DNA of 64,000 bases, from NCBI GenBank assembly GCA_020002185.1, contig CM034531.1, forward strand, positions 48,866,715-48,930,714, in the 5' to 3' direction. Both the position numbers and the translations under genes were made by a program. The notes beneath the pieces were generated by a model that was not told the origin of the DNA, made no database searches, and worked only from the letters and a program-made list of their open reading frames with translations. This DNA is from Paraescarpia echinospica (taxonomy: Eukaryota; Annelida; Polychaeta; Sabellida; Siboglinidae). Positions 44,941-56,788 of this stretch are shown one piece after another (position 1 is the first letter of the stretch; the number at the start of each line of letters is the position of its first letter).

Positions 44941-46146
44941 ATGGCGCCTTGCAAGCGGCAAGTCAAGGCAAAGCGACACTTGGTGTGCGATCACTGCCAC
45001 AGCTGGGTAGATTTTGCATTGTCCGGCTGTGGGAAGTCATGGGCAGAAACCATGGAGGAAGGATTCACCTTTCAGTGCATTGGGTGTTGGAAGGTGGAGT
45101 GTCTGCAGAAGGAGATAGTTAGGTTGACAGATATTGTGAAGGGAATGGAGATGGGAATTAGCAAGGAGGCAGGTCGAATGGAGAGAGACGACAGGGAGAG
45201 AGGTGAGAATACTGCAAGACTGAAGGAGAATAGCAGTGGCAAGAAAACTGAGGAAAGGAGATTGAGAGGAGGGAAGGTGATTGGAGGAGAAGAAATTGGA
45301 AAATCGACAACAGAAAACGTGACAAGCGTGAAGGTGACAGGGAAGAAAGTGACCGTAGAGAAGGAGGGAGGGAAGATGGGAAGGGAGAGGAGAGAGGAAA
45401 ACGAGATGGGACGAACGAAGAAGGGACGAAAGGAAGTGAGAGAAAATGTGATAGAAGAGAAGTCGATAAAAGGGAAGGTGACAAGAGAAAAAGCGACAGG
45501 AAAGAATGGATCGGAAGAGAATGTGACAGGAGAGAAGACGACAGGGGGGAAAGACAACAAGCAGACAGATGCAAACCGAAGAAGGAGCTATTCTAAGGCA
45601 GTGATAGAGGGGGCAATGAGGAAAGAGAGGGTGTTTATGGGCGACTCCATTATGAGAAAGACGGACAAGGCACTGAGCGAGGGGAAGGACATCGTTGTTT
45701 GTTTACCGGGGGCTAGGATTGAACATGTAACTGACAGGGTAGAGAAGGTATTGGGACATGGCAAGGGGGGGTCTATACTGGTACATGTAGGAACAAATAA
45801 TGCAGACAGGGAGGGAACAACTGCGATAGTACAGAAGTATAGACAGTTAGTGAGGAAGCTACAGAAGACGAGAGTTGAACAGGTTATTCTGTCAGGAATT
45901 TTGCCAGTAATGGGAGGAAGGGGGGCAACGTATAGAAACTGTAAGAGGATGGCGATCAACGTACTAGTTGAGCAGATGTGTGACGAAGAGGGGGTGGGAT
46001 TCACAGATTTATGGGGATACTTTGTTGGGAGGGAAGATATGTACATGAGAGATGGCCTCCATCTTAGTGGAAAGGGGGCAGCAGTTTTCTCAGAGAACCT
46101 GCTGCGATCTGTTGACAGTGGGACAGGTTGTATCTATTTAAACTAG
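44941..46146 (+). CDS. CR1 ORF1: zinc finger plus SGNH-type esterase protein
   Basis: A 401-residue intact frame. Residues about 15-55 have CDHCHSWVDFALSGC and a later C-x2-C, a PHD-like zinc finger common in CR1 ORF1. Residues about 70-215 are a low-complexity Lys/Glu/Gly/Arg-rich linker built from short imperfect repeats (VTGKK, VTREK, VTGEK). From residue about 225 an SGNH hydrolase fold follows: FMGDSIMRK (Ser nucleophile), VHVGTNNADR (the GTND-type block), and DGLHLSGKG (Asp-x-x-His). All catalytic residues are in place. In CR1 elements this esterase is thought to help membrane or RNP handling. It overlaps the start of the ORF2 frame by 19 bases. Start is the first ATG of the frame. Confidence 0.88.
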   Translation: MAPCKRQVKAKRHLVCDHCHSWVDFALSGCGKSWAETMEEGFTFQCIGCWKVECLQKEIVRLTDIVKGMEMGISKEAGRMERDDRERGENTARLKENSSGKKTEERRLRGGKVIGGEEIGKSTTENVTSVKVTGKKVTVEKEGGKMGRERREENEMGRTKKGRKEVRENVIEEKSIKGKVTREKATGKNGSEENVTGEKTTGGKDNKQTDANRRRSYSKAVIEGAMRKERVFMGDSIMRKTDKALSEGKDIVVCLPGARIEHVTDRVEKVLGHGKGGSILVHVGTNNADREGTTAIVQKYRQLVRKLQKTRVEQVILSGILPVMGGRGATYRNCKRMAINVLVEQMCDEEGVGFTDLWGYFVGREDMYMRDGLHLSGKGAAVFSENLLRSVDSGTGCIYLN

Positions 46147-49025
46147 ATTCGCAGGGGGGACTCACAGAAAAGCCTGAAAATGGAGGCATAGATAAAGACA
46201 GCACAAATAAATCAGCAAATAACAGTGTGGAAAACTCTTCTGAAGCTGGATATAAATGTGTTTGTTTAAATGCAAGGAGTATAGTAAACAAAAGAAATGA
46301 ACTAAACATTATGGTAGAAGATATTGACCCTCATATAATAGGTATAACCGAATCCTGGACCACCACCGATATATCAGATGCTGAATTGGGACTGACAGGA
46401 TATGTAATGTTTAGAAAAGATAGAATAGGAAGAAAGGGAGGTGGAGTTATTTTATATATTAAAGAATCTATTCAGGCTTATGAAATAAAATTAGAAAGAG
46501 AAGCAGATTGCGAAGAAGCTGTTTGGTGTAACATAGTTACAGGAAACTCAACGTTAACAGTTGGGTTAGTTTATCGAAGTCCAAACATAAGCATAGAAGA
46601 GAATGAAAAAATACAAAACGCTATAAGGGAAGTAAGCAAACGGGACTGTATTATTATGGGGGATTTTAACCACGGGCATATACAATGGAAATCTCTACAG
46701 AGTATGGGGAGTGAGGACCACAAGTTTTTAGTTTTAGTTCAAGATACATTCCTTTCTCAACATGTGCTAGAACCAACCAGGGGTGAGAATGTGTTAGACA
46801 TAGTTTTGTCCTCACAGAATGAATTAGTTGACAATGTCAAGATATGTGAGCCACTGGGGAGTAGCGATCACAACCAGATACATTTTACCATCAAAGTAAA
46901 ATCAGAAAGGAATAGTAAAAAGCAGTATAGGAGAAATTTCCACAAAGGAAGGTATAAGGACATGAGGAAATATTTAGCAAAGATAGACTGGAATAACACA
47001 CTGAAAAATAAGACGGCAACAGAATGCTGGAATGTATTAAAGAGTGAAATTAAGTGCATAGTCGATAAATTTGTACCCTTCAAAAAACAAGGAAAACGGT
47101 CCAAAAAGAAACACTTATCGAAAGAAGCCATTAGAAAAATTAAGTACAAACAAATGATGTGGAAGTCATACAGATGTACTGGAAATGATGAAGACTACAA
47201 CAGTTATAAAGAAGCACTTAACCAAGCTACAGCTGAAATTAGAAATTCAAAGAGAAGCTACGAACAACAATTAGCTAGTAATATAAAACGTGACAGCAAA
47301 GAGTTTTTATGCGTATGTTCGAAGCAAACAGAAAGTTCAAGATAAAGTCGGTCCTCTAGAAGATAGTGCTGGAAATATAATATCAGAGGGATTCTTAATG
47401 GCAGAAGACCTGAATGAGTACTTTAGTTCAGTGTTTACCAGGGAAGATATTAGTTTACTGCCAGTACCAGAGGCTAAGTTCAAGGGGGCAGATTCAGACT
47501 ATTTAGGACAATTAATTGTAACCCCGGAAATGGTAGGTAAGAAAATAAGGGCTATGAAGGATAATAAATCACCTGGAGTGGATGGTATTCCACCCAAACT
47601 ACTATTGGAAATTGTAGAACAAATTAGCATACCGCTTGCAACAGTTTTCAATTTGTCATTAGAAGAGGGAGTGGTTCCTTTAGAATGGAAAGAAGCAAAC
47701 ATTATACCGTTATTCAAAAAAGGTTCGAGAAACAAGTCAGAGAACTATAGACCAGTGAGTTTAACATCAGTGATTTGTTAATTGTTAGAAAGACTAATTA
47801 AAGATCACATGGTGGATTTTCTTGTTAAACAAAACTTGATAAACCCATCTCAACATGGTTTTTTTAAAGCGAGGTCATGCTTAACAAATATGTTATGTTT
47901 TTTGGAAGACATCACTAAGTGGGTAGATGAGGGATCACCAGTAGATATCGTCTACTTAGATTTTCAAAAAGCTTTCGACAAAGTACCACATCAAAGATTA
48001 CTGCTTAAACTAAAGGCCCATCGCATAGGAAATTGTATAATAAACTGGATAGAACAATGGTTGATTGACAGAAGACAACGTGTATTAGTTGATGGGGAGG
48101 CTTCAAACTGGAAATCAGTATTGAGTGGGGTACCACAGGGATCAGTATTAGGTCCTATATTATTCTTAATATATATCAACGATTTGGATGATGAAATAAC
48201 AAGCAAGGTGTTGAAATTTGCGGATGATACAAAAGTGTTTAGAAGGATTAAAAGTGATGGAGATAGACAGCATTTACAAGATGATCTTGACAGGTTGATC
48301 AAATGGTCTGAAAAGTGGCAAATGCTGTTCAATTTTGGGAAATGTAAATGCCTCCACACAGGACATGGGAACGAAGAGGTAGAATATACAATGGGGGTAC
48401 TGTACTAAGTACTACTGTAAAAGAAAAGGACTTAGGGTTAACCATTAGTGCTGATATGAAGGTTTCAGAGCAGTGCGGAATTGCAGCTTCAAAGGGAAAT
48501 CAAATCCTTGGATTAATTAGGCGAAACATAACGTATAAGGAAAAAGAGCTAATAATACCGCTGTACAAAACAATAGTTAGGCCTCATTTAGAATATTGTA
48601 TTCAAGCGTGGAGGCCATATCGCAGGAAGGACATAGATATGCTAGAAAGAGTGCAGAGGAGAGCAACTAAAATGATACCAAAACTGAGGGATCTTAGTTA
48701 CGAAATACGCTTAAAAAAATGCGGTTTAACAACACTAGAGACCAGGAGATTGAGAGGAGTTCAGATAGAAGTGTTTAAAATATTGAAGGGTTATGAAAAT
48801 ATTGAAAGAAATATTTTTTTCTCAGTTAAGAAAGATAGAAGGACTAGAGGACATGAACTTACATTGGCAAAGGAGCAGAGTAGATTGGATATAAGAAAGT
48901 TTTCATTTTCACAAAGGACTGTAAATGAATGGAACAGATTACCTGCTGATTGTGTGGGTGCTAGTAGCGTGAATATGTTTAAAAATAAAATCGACACATA
49001 CCTCAGACGGGCGGGATACACATAG
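46128..49025 (+). pseudogene. CR1 ORF2: endonuclease-reverse transcriptase with three lesions
   Basis: APE endonuclease at 46,250-46,900 with VCLNARSIVNKRNEL, GITESWTT, KGGGVILYIKE, GLVYRSP, IIMGDFNHGHIQW and LGSSDHNQIHF: all catalytic positions present. The linker follows. RT at 47,540-48,400 has DNKSPGVDGIPPKLL, VYLDFQKAFDKVPHQ, VLSGVPQGSVLGPILF and LKFADDTKVF (FADD box). The thumb is at 48,400-49,025 with KEKDLGLTISADMK and VNEWNRLPADCV. Lesions are a frameshift near 47,305, a stop at 47,779-47,781 and a one-base shift near 48,385 beside a G-run. Otherwise complete. Confidence 0.92.
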
Positions 49026-49480
49026 ATAAAAGGGTCGGACTCTCGATAAGCCAAAGGGCTTCCTTGTCCACCTGCCACCTAGAGTTAATTCTCTGGGTGG
49101 CAATCTTGTTAAATCTTGTTAAACATGCTTATCCGTATAGAAAGGCGATGTTTACTGAAGACGCCGAATGCGCGGAAAGTATCAACGAGGCAAGGTCAGC
49201 GCACATGGTGAAATAGAAAAGTATAGCCTTAAGGAAAACGAGAAGAGTCTTCGAGTGGGACACTATCCGTGTCGATTGTATGCGGATCTTATTGATGACA
49301 AAGTTCACGACTTCGAAAGAGTTGAGAGATGACTTGCTGGCTACTGGAAAAGTTGAACTGATGGAGAGGATACCATCGAAAGAAGCTTTTTTTGGGGGGG
49401 TCAGCTACGGTGGTAAAAAAGGTCGAAATACGCTCGGAAAATTATTGATGGAGGTGCGTAATGAATGCAGACGATAACCG

Positions 49481-50090
49481 CGTTTTATGCGGCGCTGCGT
49501 CTTAGTAGATGACACTGTTTTGACATATATTTGCTAGTGACGTGTTTCGGTATTGATCGGCACCGTGTTTTATTAACAATAAATTATAATAATCATCATC
49601 ATCGATTGAGCCTATGGCGCGGGAGTCAAACACCCGTTAGCTCACGACCACTGGCGAGTGGTAGTACAGCCGCATGTCATTCACTATTCGCTTGTATCTT
49701 CAGTCAATAAAATACGTGTGCATTCGTACACTATCGTGTTTTGTTCGTTTTTCATACACGCGCATACATACAATGAAACACACGCACCCCTCGATTACCC
49801 TTACACCCTCTCCTTCTAAACTCTCCTGCACACGCACGTGTAGGCACACACCCGCTAGGAGGTGTCGATTAACCAATCCGAACCTGTATCGCCAGTAATA
49901 GCTCGTTTCTATTACACACACACTCCTCCTCTAAGTGGATTCATGATCCGTCTTCCCCCCGCTACACGCCCGTGCCGCCAGGGAGCGCTACCTATTTCCT
50001 GTCACCGTATATGATATCCAATCCGCCCAAAAAGTCGTTCAACACACACGTACATGTTTTTACCCAGTAATGTAATATTGTAACTGATGC
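49481..50090. other. Unassigned sequence after cassette A
   Basis: AATAAATT near 49,581 and CAATAAAATA near 49,704 could serve as polyadenylation signals for the NADAR gene. Near 49,961-49,990 the phrase gctacacgcccgtgccgcca is shared, with changes, with 60,292-60,311. No gene recognised. Confidence 0.5.
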
Positions 50091-50164
50091 ATGAAAGTCT
50101 TATTCTGTTGTCATCACTTCAAGACGTGTGCTAAGACATCAAACTCTCTTTTATCTTTTCCTCT

Positions 50165-52120
50165 TAAAGGGTTGGGTTCTTACTATATCATATCATTTTG
50201 GCATAATGTATGGAAAGATTGTGGCTCTCCTCGCTGTGCTGTTATTGCTGACGTCATGCGTAGATCTCGCTCTCAATATCACAGAGCAGCTCGTTTTGTT
50301 AAACGTAATCAAAATAATGTTAAAAAAGAAAGTATGGCGACAGCTTTACTTGGAAATAAAAATGGGGACTTCTGGAAAGAAGTAGGTAAAGTTACAAAGA
50401 ACAATAATATGCTACCCAACATGGTTGATGAAGTGACAGGAGACGAAAATATTTATAAACACTTTGCTACTAAGTATGAGGACTTATATAATTCAGTAGC
50501 CTATAATGATGCAGATATGACGTCGTTGCTACAAAATATACATAGTAAAGTAGATGCACATTGTAACGAAGGTGAAAATACTATTACGGTGGACGATGTT
50601 TTGAATGGCATTAATCATGTTAAGAGTAACAAATGTGATGGATATGGCGTTATATATACCGACCAGTTTATTCATGCACCTAACAAATTACATGTTTTTC
50701 TTTCTTTGCTATTCACAGCAATGGTATATCACGGGTATACCCCGGATGGTTTTAATATATCAACAATTCAACCTCTGGTAACAAAAACAAGAGGAAATCA
50801 GCAAAAAATTCTGATAACTATCGAGCCGTTGCTCTTAGCAGCCATCAGTCGAAAATATTTGATTGGGTTATAATGATAAAAAGTTCCGATGCTCTTAAAA
50901 CAAGTGATCTACAGTTTGGTTTCAAACCTTAAAGCTCTACACCTAAATGTATATTTGCGTTAATGGAGACTGTGAACTATTTCCGGCAGAATAAACCGTA
51001 TGTTTACGTGTTATTACTAAATGCGACTAAAGCATTCGATAAAGTAAATTTTGTTAAACTTTTTAACGTACTGATGGAAAAAGGAATGAATCCCCTTTTA
51101 ATCAGATGTTTATTTTATATGTACACTAATCAACATTTAAATGTATCATGGAACAATTTCATGTCATTGCATTTCTCCACTACCAATGGTGTGAAGCAGG
51201 GTGGGTGTTGTGCCCCATTTTATTTTCTATCTACATTGATGCAATGTTAACAAGACTCTGCATGTCTGGTTTCGGCTGTATGATTGGTCATAGGTACTAC
51301 GGTGCTGTTGGCTATGCTGATGATATATCTTTGGTAGCTCCATCGATATATGCATTGAACAAAATGTGTGATATATGTCTAAAATGTGCATATGAATATG
51401 ATTTACAATTCAATCCGGCAAAATGTCAACTTATTACATATGGCAGTGGTACCAACTGCCCATTTTATTTTGATGGTTTAAAAGTGAAACATAGTAAAAA
51501 AAAGGTTGCATTTAGGCCACATTATTGGTCCTGACACTCACCAGCTATGGTAAAAGATATGTGTCATGATTTTATATGGCGTGTAAATGCATTATCGGCT
51601 AATTTTGGGTTTAGAAATATAAACATAAAACGTCAATTATATATGTCGTACTGTACATCTTTCTGTGGTGTATGTATGTGGAACTTACAAAACAAACATC
51701 TTGATATGTTTTATACTACGTGGCGCAAAGGTATCAGAAAATTGTTTAGTCTACCAGTTTGCACGCATTGTAATACGGTGCCACTTTTAGCAGACTGTTT
51801 ACCGATTTAAATTCAAATTATGAATCGAACGGTACGATTTATGCAGAGTTGCTTGAAATGCAGTAAGTCCAGTTTGAAAATGCTCTCTACATCTAGCCGT
51901 TCAAGGTAATGGGTCATACATGTCTAAAAGTTTTAACTATATCATGTCCAAATTCAAACTTGATGCCATGACATTTTTTCGAATGAAGTCTAATCAGTTT
52001 TATGGTATGATTCAAGACCACTACCAGGAGGGGCTGGATGATGAACTAGTATGTAGAGTCTCATTTGCAAAAGATGTATTACATAATATAGATAATGCGG
52101 GTAGCTCTTCTTTTTTAGCC
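50165..52120 (+). pseudogene. LINE reverse transcriptase remnant, 5'-truncated
   Basis: Plus strand. Starts in the linker between endonuclease and RT (FWHNVWKDCGSPRCAVIADV, then RRSRSQYHRAARFVKRNQNN). Then come VKSNKCDGYGVIYTDQFIH, LLLNATKAFDKVNFVKLF (motif A), TTNGVKQGGCCAP (motif B), VGYADDISLVAPS (YADD box) and KCQLITYGSG. The C-terminal cysteine-containing part runs to about 52,110. Frames shift at about 50,790, 51,215 and 51,500, with a stop at 50,871. This family is distinct from the CR1 and L2-like LINEs; I recall it from cnidarian and amphioxus genomes but cannot name the clade. Confidence 0.75.
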
Positions 52121-52121
52121 A

Positions 52122-55010
52122 TTAACATAACATAACATAACATAACGTTTATTTGATCCCATGTAGGTACACAATTGATTGGTTTTTGAACATCACTTAT
52201 GCTGTAATAAACAACAAATATAAACATTATGCAGACATACATAAACGTATATCATTATATGTTCAACATACTATTCGGAAGATACATACAAACGCATGTA
52301 CAGCAATTATGGTATTGATGTACCATAGATATTAATCATATAGCTTATTCAATCGGGGTCGGTGACTCCTATTAAAACACAATTGTCGCTATCATAGGAG
52401 CCACCCTATTTACGTGATAATTTATGTGATCCTTTTACAAGGTGTCTATCTCATGTATGTATTTTGGGAGTGCTTGTTTTATGTGAGAATGTAAGTTTGT
52501 ATGTGTGCTGGTTGCCTGAAACTAGCATCAAATGTATTGTATTTAATGGTTCTGTTGACATGTGTAGCAATGTGATAGAGTGCATAAATCATTATATTTA
52601 TGTAACAAGTATGTTTTTATATAAAATGAGAAGCCTCGCAAACTGTGAGTATATATTTTGTCTTTGATTATATCGGGGGTGTCATTTATAGCATGAGGTA
52701 GGCTGTATTTGAGACATTTCATTGCAAATTCATGCTTAGTTCTAAAAGTATGTATATAATTTTTTTTCGAGTATTATAATTATGTATGTTTACACTTGGA
52801 ATAATTTGCCAGTTAAGTAAATAAGGAGGTAACATTTTATGGATGTATTTAAAGTAACATTTTAATTCATGTAACTTTAATATGTCTTCTACTTTTAGTA
52901 GTTTAAATTTTTTTTAAAGTGGTTCCGTGTGTGAATCGTATTTATTTAAGGTTATTATTCGCACGGCTTTTTTTAGAATTTTTGTAATTCTATTTATTTG
53001 GTATCCCCAAGCCATGGTAAAATAATTGATATCAGATAATATTAATGTGTTATATAACAACACTTTTATATCTAAAGGTAATACATATTTTAATCTGTTT
53101 AATATGCCAATTGTTTTGGAGCACTTATTTGAAATTTTCTCAGTGTGTTTTTTCAATTTAGGTTAGTGCCTAAAGTCAATCCTAGAAAGTTAAATTCATC
53201 TACTCTTTCAATATTTATATTATCTATTTTAAGCGTAAGAGTCTGCGTGCGTTTATTAGGCATATGAAAAATCATGTATTTTGATTTGCTTTTATTTAAA
53301 AATAATTTATTTATGTTTAGCCATTCATTAACTTTAAAAAGTTCTTCATTTATTAAGGATTCTGTACTTTTATTGCGTGTGTTGTTGTTAAAACATTTTA
53401 AAGAGCTAGATAATGTGGTGTCATCAGCGTACATGACGAAATTAAATAATTGACTAGCTTGTGAGAAATAATTTATGTAAATGATAAATAATAGTGGTCC
53501 GAGGATTGAAACTTGTGGGACGCCGATTGTTATAGGTAAGATGTCTGAATTTATTTGTTCAATTTCTGTGTATTGTTTCCTGTTTTGTAAGTAACTTCTG
53601 AATAACTGCAAACTTGAACCATTTAGGCCATAGTAAGTTAATTTGTTAAGTAAAATGTTATGGTCAATAGTATCAAAAGCCTTAGAAAGGTCGAGAAATA
53701 CATTAATTGGTTCATCATTAATATCCATTTGAGTTATAATTCTATTTATTAGCTCAAGCGCAGCAAATTCCGTTTAATATTTTGCTCTAATACCATACTG
53801 ATTATCAAATAAAAGCTTCATATCATTGAAATATGAATATAATTGAATACAAATTAATTTCTCTAATACTTTAGAAATTGTAGGAAGAAGGGAAATTGGT
53901 CTGTAATTTTCAAATAAAGATAGATCGTCTTTCTTAAATATAGGAATAACTTTTGCAATTTTTAGTTTGTCTGGGAATATCCCGGATTTTAAAACTTGGT
54001 TTATTAACAGCTTTAATGATTTTATAATTGCAGGCTCAATTATCTTGAGCAATTTTGATGAAATGCCCTCTAATCCACAGCTGTTTTTTGTGGGAAGATT
54101 ATTAATAGTTTTCCTAATAGTCTCTTCATTAACACTCTGAAACGTAAATACAGAATTAAAATTTTTGTTTAAATAATAAGTATAGTTTTTGTTACCTTTA
54201 TATTTAATACCTTGTGCGATGGTCTGACCTATATTTGTAAAATAATTATTAAATTTGTTTGCAATATCCTTTTTATTAGTTATTTTTGTACCATTTTCTA
54301 TAAAAAAAATAATGGTAATCTACGGTTTGTACTATTTTTTGAAAGAAATTCATTAATAACTTTCCAGGTATTTTTTATATCATAATTAAATCGATTAAAT
54401 CTTTGTTCAAAATACACTTGTTTAGCTGCACGAATATTTTTCTTTAATATCGTATTATAAGTTTTTAGATGAATATCAATAGCTTAATAGCTTGTCGAAT
54501 TTGGTTGTGTCAGTTTTAATTGTTTATAGAGTTTGTCTCGATATTGAATAGATTTTAGCAATCCTTGTGTAATCCACATTGATCTTTTATGTTTATATTT
54601 ATTAAATTTCACCAGCTTAGTTTGCATATGATTATTTTTTCCCGTATATTTTCTTCGTCATATGTCATAATTTAAATTTGTGTCTGCATTTATATTTTTA
54701 TTTAGCTTATTGTATATCTCGTTTGATTTTATTTCGTGTTTAACTTTATGCATTGCCTCTTGATTTAGTATATTTATTTTAACATATTTAGGTGGAGGTT
54801 CAATCTTTAATGAGACGTTGATGAATATAAAATACGGCTGATGATCAGAAATTGTTTTGATTAAAATCCCTGCAGTACCCTCCAATATAGATTTATTAAG
54901 TTTACAAAAGAAATTATCTATTAAAGTACCATTTGTTCTAGTAAATCTAGTAGGAAGAGTAATTTGCGGGTAAAGGCTGTGTGATATTATGGTGTCAAAA
55001 AGTTACTATA
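52122..55010 (-). mobile_element. CR1/L2-group LINE, copy 2, 5'-truncated
   Basis: Same family as 28,600-33,310. The low-coordinate 3' end has five AACAT units (52,122-52,147), a simple-repeat tail, then a 3' UTR sharing gtgactcctattaa with copy 1. The copy is cut at about 55,010 inside the endonuclease. It faces the LINE at 50,165-52,120, and the two 3' ends abut. Confidence 0.85.
52914..55005 (-). pseudogene. ORF2 remnant of CR1/L2-group LINE, copy 2
   Basis: Minus strand: endonuclease end at 55,005-54,850 (LIDNFFCKLNKSILEGTAGI, ISDHQPYF), linker 54,885-54,100, and RT start at 54,052-53,774 (IPIFKKDDLSLFENYRPISL). RT core at 53,728-53,153 has VFLDLSKAFDTIDHN, IGVPQVSILGPLLF (a G to V change in the normally GVPQGS motif) and NFVMYADDTTLSS. 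A frameshift at about 53,153 leads to the thumb (NKCSKTIGILNRLKYVLP). Compared with copy 1 it retains the endonuclease end in frame with the linker. Confidence 0.85.
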
Positions 55011-55645
55011 TGTATCATTTTCATTTAATTTAAGCAAACATTAACCAGTGACAAGCTGCGCTCATTGGTTAATGTTTTATGTACACCGTAACTTATATAT
55101 ATTGATTTAGTCAAATTGTACAATTTTTAGTACGAATAAATGTATTATTATTATATGGTGTTGCAGTATATATAATACGTCAATAGTTAAATCATACCTG
55201 AATAGTTTCCTATATACCTCTCTCAACAATGTGTATTTTCACAGTCACTAGTGCAGAAGGAAGTCAAGTGATCAGACAAGCCTAAGACCGAACACGCTTG
55301 CTACACAGAGTTACATATACTTGAGCTTGTTTGCATAGGAATGCATTGCTGAACTTGGAAGACAAACACTCCTTACAAAAGAAAAACTCGCGTCATTCCT
55401 AATAGACAAACACAACCCCTTTTAGGGAAAATGCAAGTACAATCAAAACAGGCAAAACACCTGTTATAGACAGAACATATATTACAGTTTAGACACCTCA
55501 TACCAATCAGAGCACCCCCTTACAAGCAAAAACAACCGGTGTTCATTACGTGTACCAACACCAGCGTACACCAGCGGCGGCGGCGACACCGCACTTGCGA
55601 TAGTGACGGACTGGTGGTGCTGACGTCAACTTGTGGTATCGTCGT
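55011..55645. other. Unassigned stretch between LINE copy 2 and cassette B
   Basis: AT-rich to about 55,470, then mixed. A (CGG)-like run, agcggcggcggcgac, lies near 55,573. No gene recognised. Confidence 0.45.
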
Positions 55646-55649
55646 GACA

Positions 55650-55903
55650 ACTCGCCGGATAGCGTCCCACTCGGATGCCCTTGTAATTTTCCTTATGGCT
55701 CTAATTCTCCATTTCGCCAGTTACGCTGACCTTGCCTCTTTCATATTTTCCTCGCATTCGGCGTCTTCGTTAATCATCACCTTTCTATACTGATAAGCAT
55801 GTTCAACAGACTTAAACACCCGACCGTTCGCTTCAAATCGACACGGGTAAAAGTTCGTCAGGAAAGAAGCTGACCCACCAAACCGTATAGGCATATCCAT
55901 CAT
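55650..55903 (-). pseudogene. Second NADAR gene of cassette B, 3'-truncated
   Basis: Starts at the ATG at 55,903 (aatatgatggatatg, as in copy A). It contains PIRFGGSASFLTNFYPCRFE and VFKSVEHAYQYRKVM with the complete SVEHAYQ-type catalytic box, then INEDAECEENMKEARSA. A stop follows at about 55,720, then ASEWDAIRR. The match ends at about 55,650, so the KF helix and the GKN-LGK ending are gone. Confidence 0.75.
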
Positions 55904-56788
55904 ATTTCCGTCTCTATATAACTGCCTCACCAACTGGTATAGTCGTCTTCTTGTTTCTGAACATTTAAGTAATGACAAAGTTAATATTACCCTATATTTT
56001 AATGGTTGGTGTAGGCGTGGTTAGTAAGTGCGCACGTATGAACGTGACGTGCGTGAAGGTGATTAATGGACTTATGTGGCTTCTGACGGTTGGTCCAGCA
56101 GACAACAAAGACTTCAAACAAAACACCAAAACGATTGACGGTTGGCACAGTATATTTGAAAAAACTTGAAAGGCGAACTATCAAAACCGTTGCACTATCA
56201 ATTAACAAAAGCGTCGACTAAACAACAAACAATTTCACCACTGGTTCAGTGTGTTTCTAATAAAAAAATCATGGGTTCATGAGAATGCATGCATGACACA
56301 CAGCCCGTGCATGAAACACATTACACGCATGACAGGTGCGTGCGCATGTGACTAAGGTACATATCCGTGTACCTGCGGGTGAATTCAGACAGAGGAATAG
56401 TGCGTGCGGGTGGGTGCGTGGGGGCATAATTCATAACGAAGAAAGACTCGATAAGAAATGTCTACATACAAACAACTCAAAGTGCAATTTCAACTAATTT
56501 TATTTTATTATGACACATAAAACAAATACAATACAATTTGTTATAACTGGAATGTTCGTTTCAAAAGCCAGTGTCGTCTCAATAGTACATTAATGTTAAC
56601 CGTCCACTAATATTGTTTTTACCAAAACCACTACCATAGCATAATAAACTGACGCATAAGTCACTAATTAACAACAACCTAGAATTAACTACAACATTGC
56701 ATTCGACTATACTAAAATGATTATAATACCTGTTCATTTATAACTACTAAGCACAAGCTAGTATTAATCCTGACTGGAGGGTTACAGT
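55904..56788. other. Non-coding spacer of cassette B
   Basis: Homologous to 43,327-44,233. Includes the conserved AATAAAATTAGTTG (minus strand, near 56,500) and a CGCA-rich stretch. Shared open frames on both strands are not supported by the substitution pattern. Confidence 0.5.

Larger units (their letters stand above)
44336..49123 (+). mobile_element. Nearly full-length CR1 LINE
   Basis: A 4,788-bp insertion in the NADAR gene. It has a 5' UTR of about 600 bp (44,336-44,940), ORF1 (44,941-46,146), ORF2 (46,128-49,025, three lesions) and a short 3' UTR ending in two tandem copies of atcttgttaa (49,103-49,123), as expected for CR1 with short tandem tails. No target duplication is visible, also usual for CR1. 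The few lesions and full length indicate a recent insertion compared with other LINEs here. Confidence 0.92.
44234..49477 (+). pseudogene. Second NADAR gene of cassette A, split by a CR1 LINE
   Basis: The 5' part, 44,234-44,335, encodes PVRFGGSASFLSNFNPCRLE up to FMSVE. The 3' part, 49,124-49,477, resumes in frame at HAYPYRKAMF and runs to a proper stop. The CR1 insertion falls inside the SVEHAYQ-type catalytic motif. The 3' part contains EDAECAESINEARSA, one stop near 49,214, LMTKFTTSKELRDDLLATG, LMERIPSKEAFFGG, then GRNTLGKLLMEVR, the complete family ending that is missing at 26.5 kb. The start ATG follows a TATA-like catatataagg by about 95 bp. Inactive because of the insertion and the stop. 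Confidence 0.8.
41561..49480 (+). other. NADAR-containing multi-gene cassette, copy A
   Basis: A block whose genes reappear in the same order at 55,650-58,314 in the opposite orientation. The homology starts sharply at gatattaaccgagtgca (41,561) and, on the other copy, at about 58,314. Gene order: NADAR-like ORF (41,640-42,051), small Cys/His and basic ORF (42,331-42,793), Cys/His-box ORF remnant (about 42,810-43,326), non-coding spacer (43,330-44,130), NADAR ORF (44,234-49,477, split by a CR1 LINE). TATA-like sequences precede the first (gcatttataacata) and the last gene (catatataagg). Most frames are broken. Compact, mostly same-strand genes with private TATA-like signals suggest a mobile or virus-derived origin. 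Confidence 0.65.

Noticed and set aside
45072..45574. Long Ser/Leu/Pro-rich minus-strand frames
   Set aside because: Antisense shadows of the low-complexity linker in CR1 ORF1.
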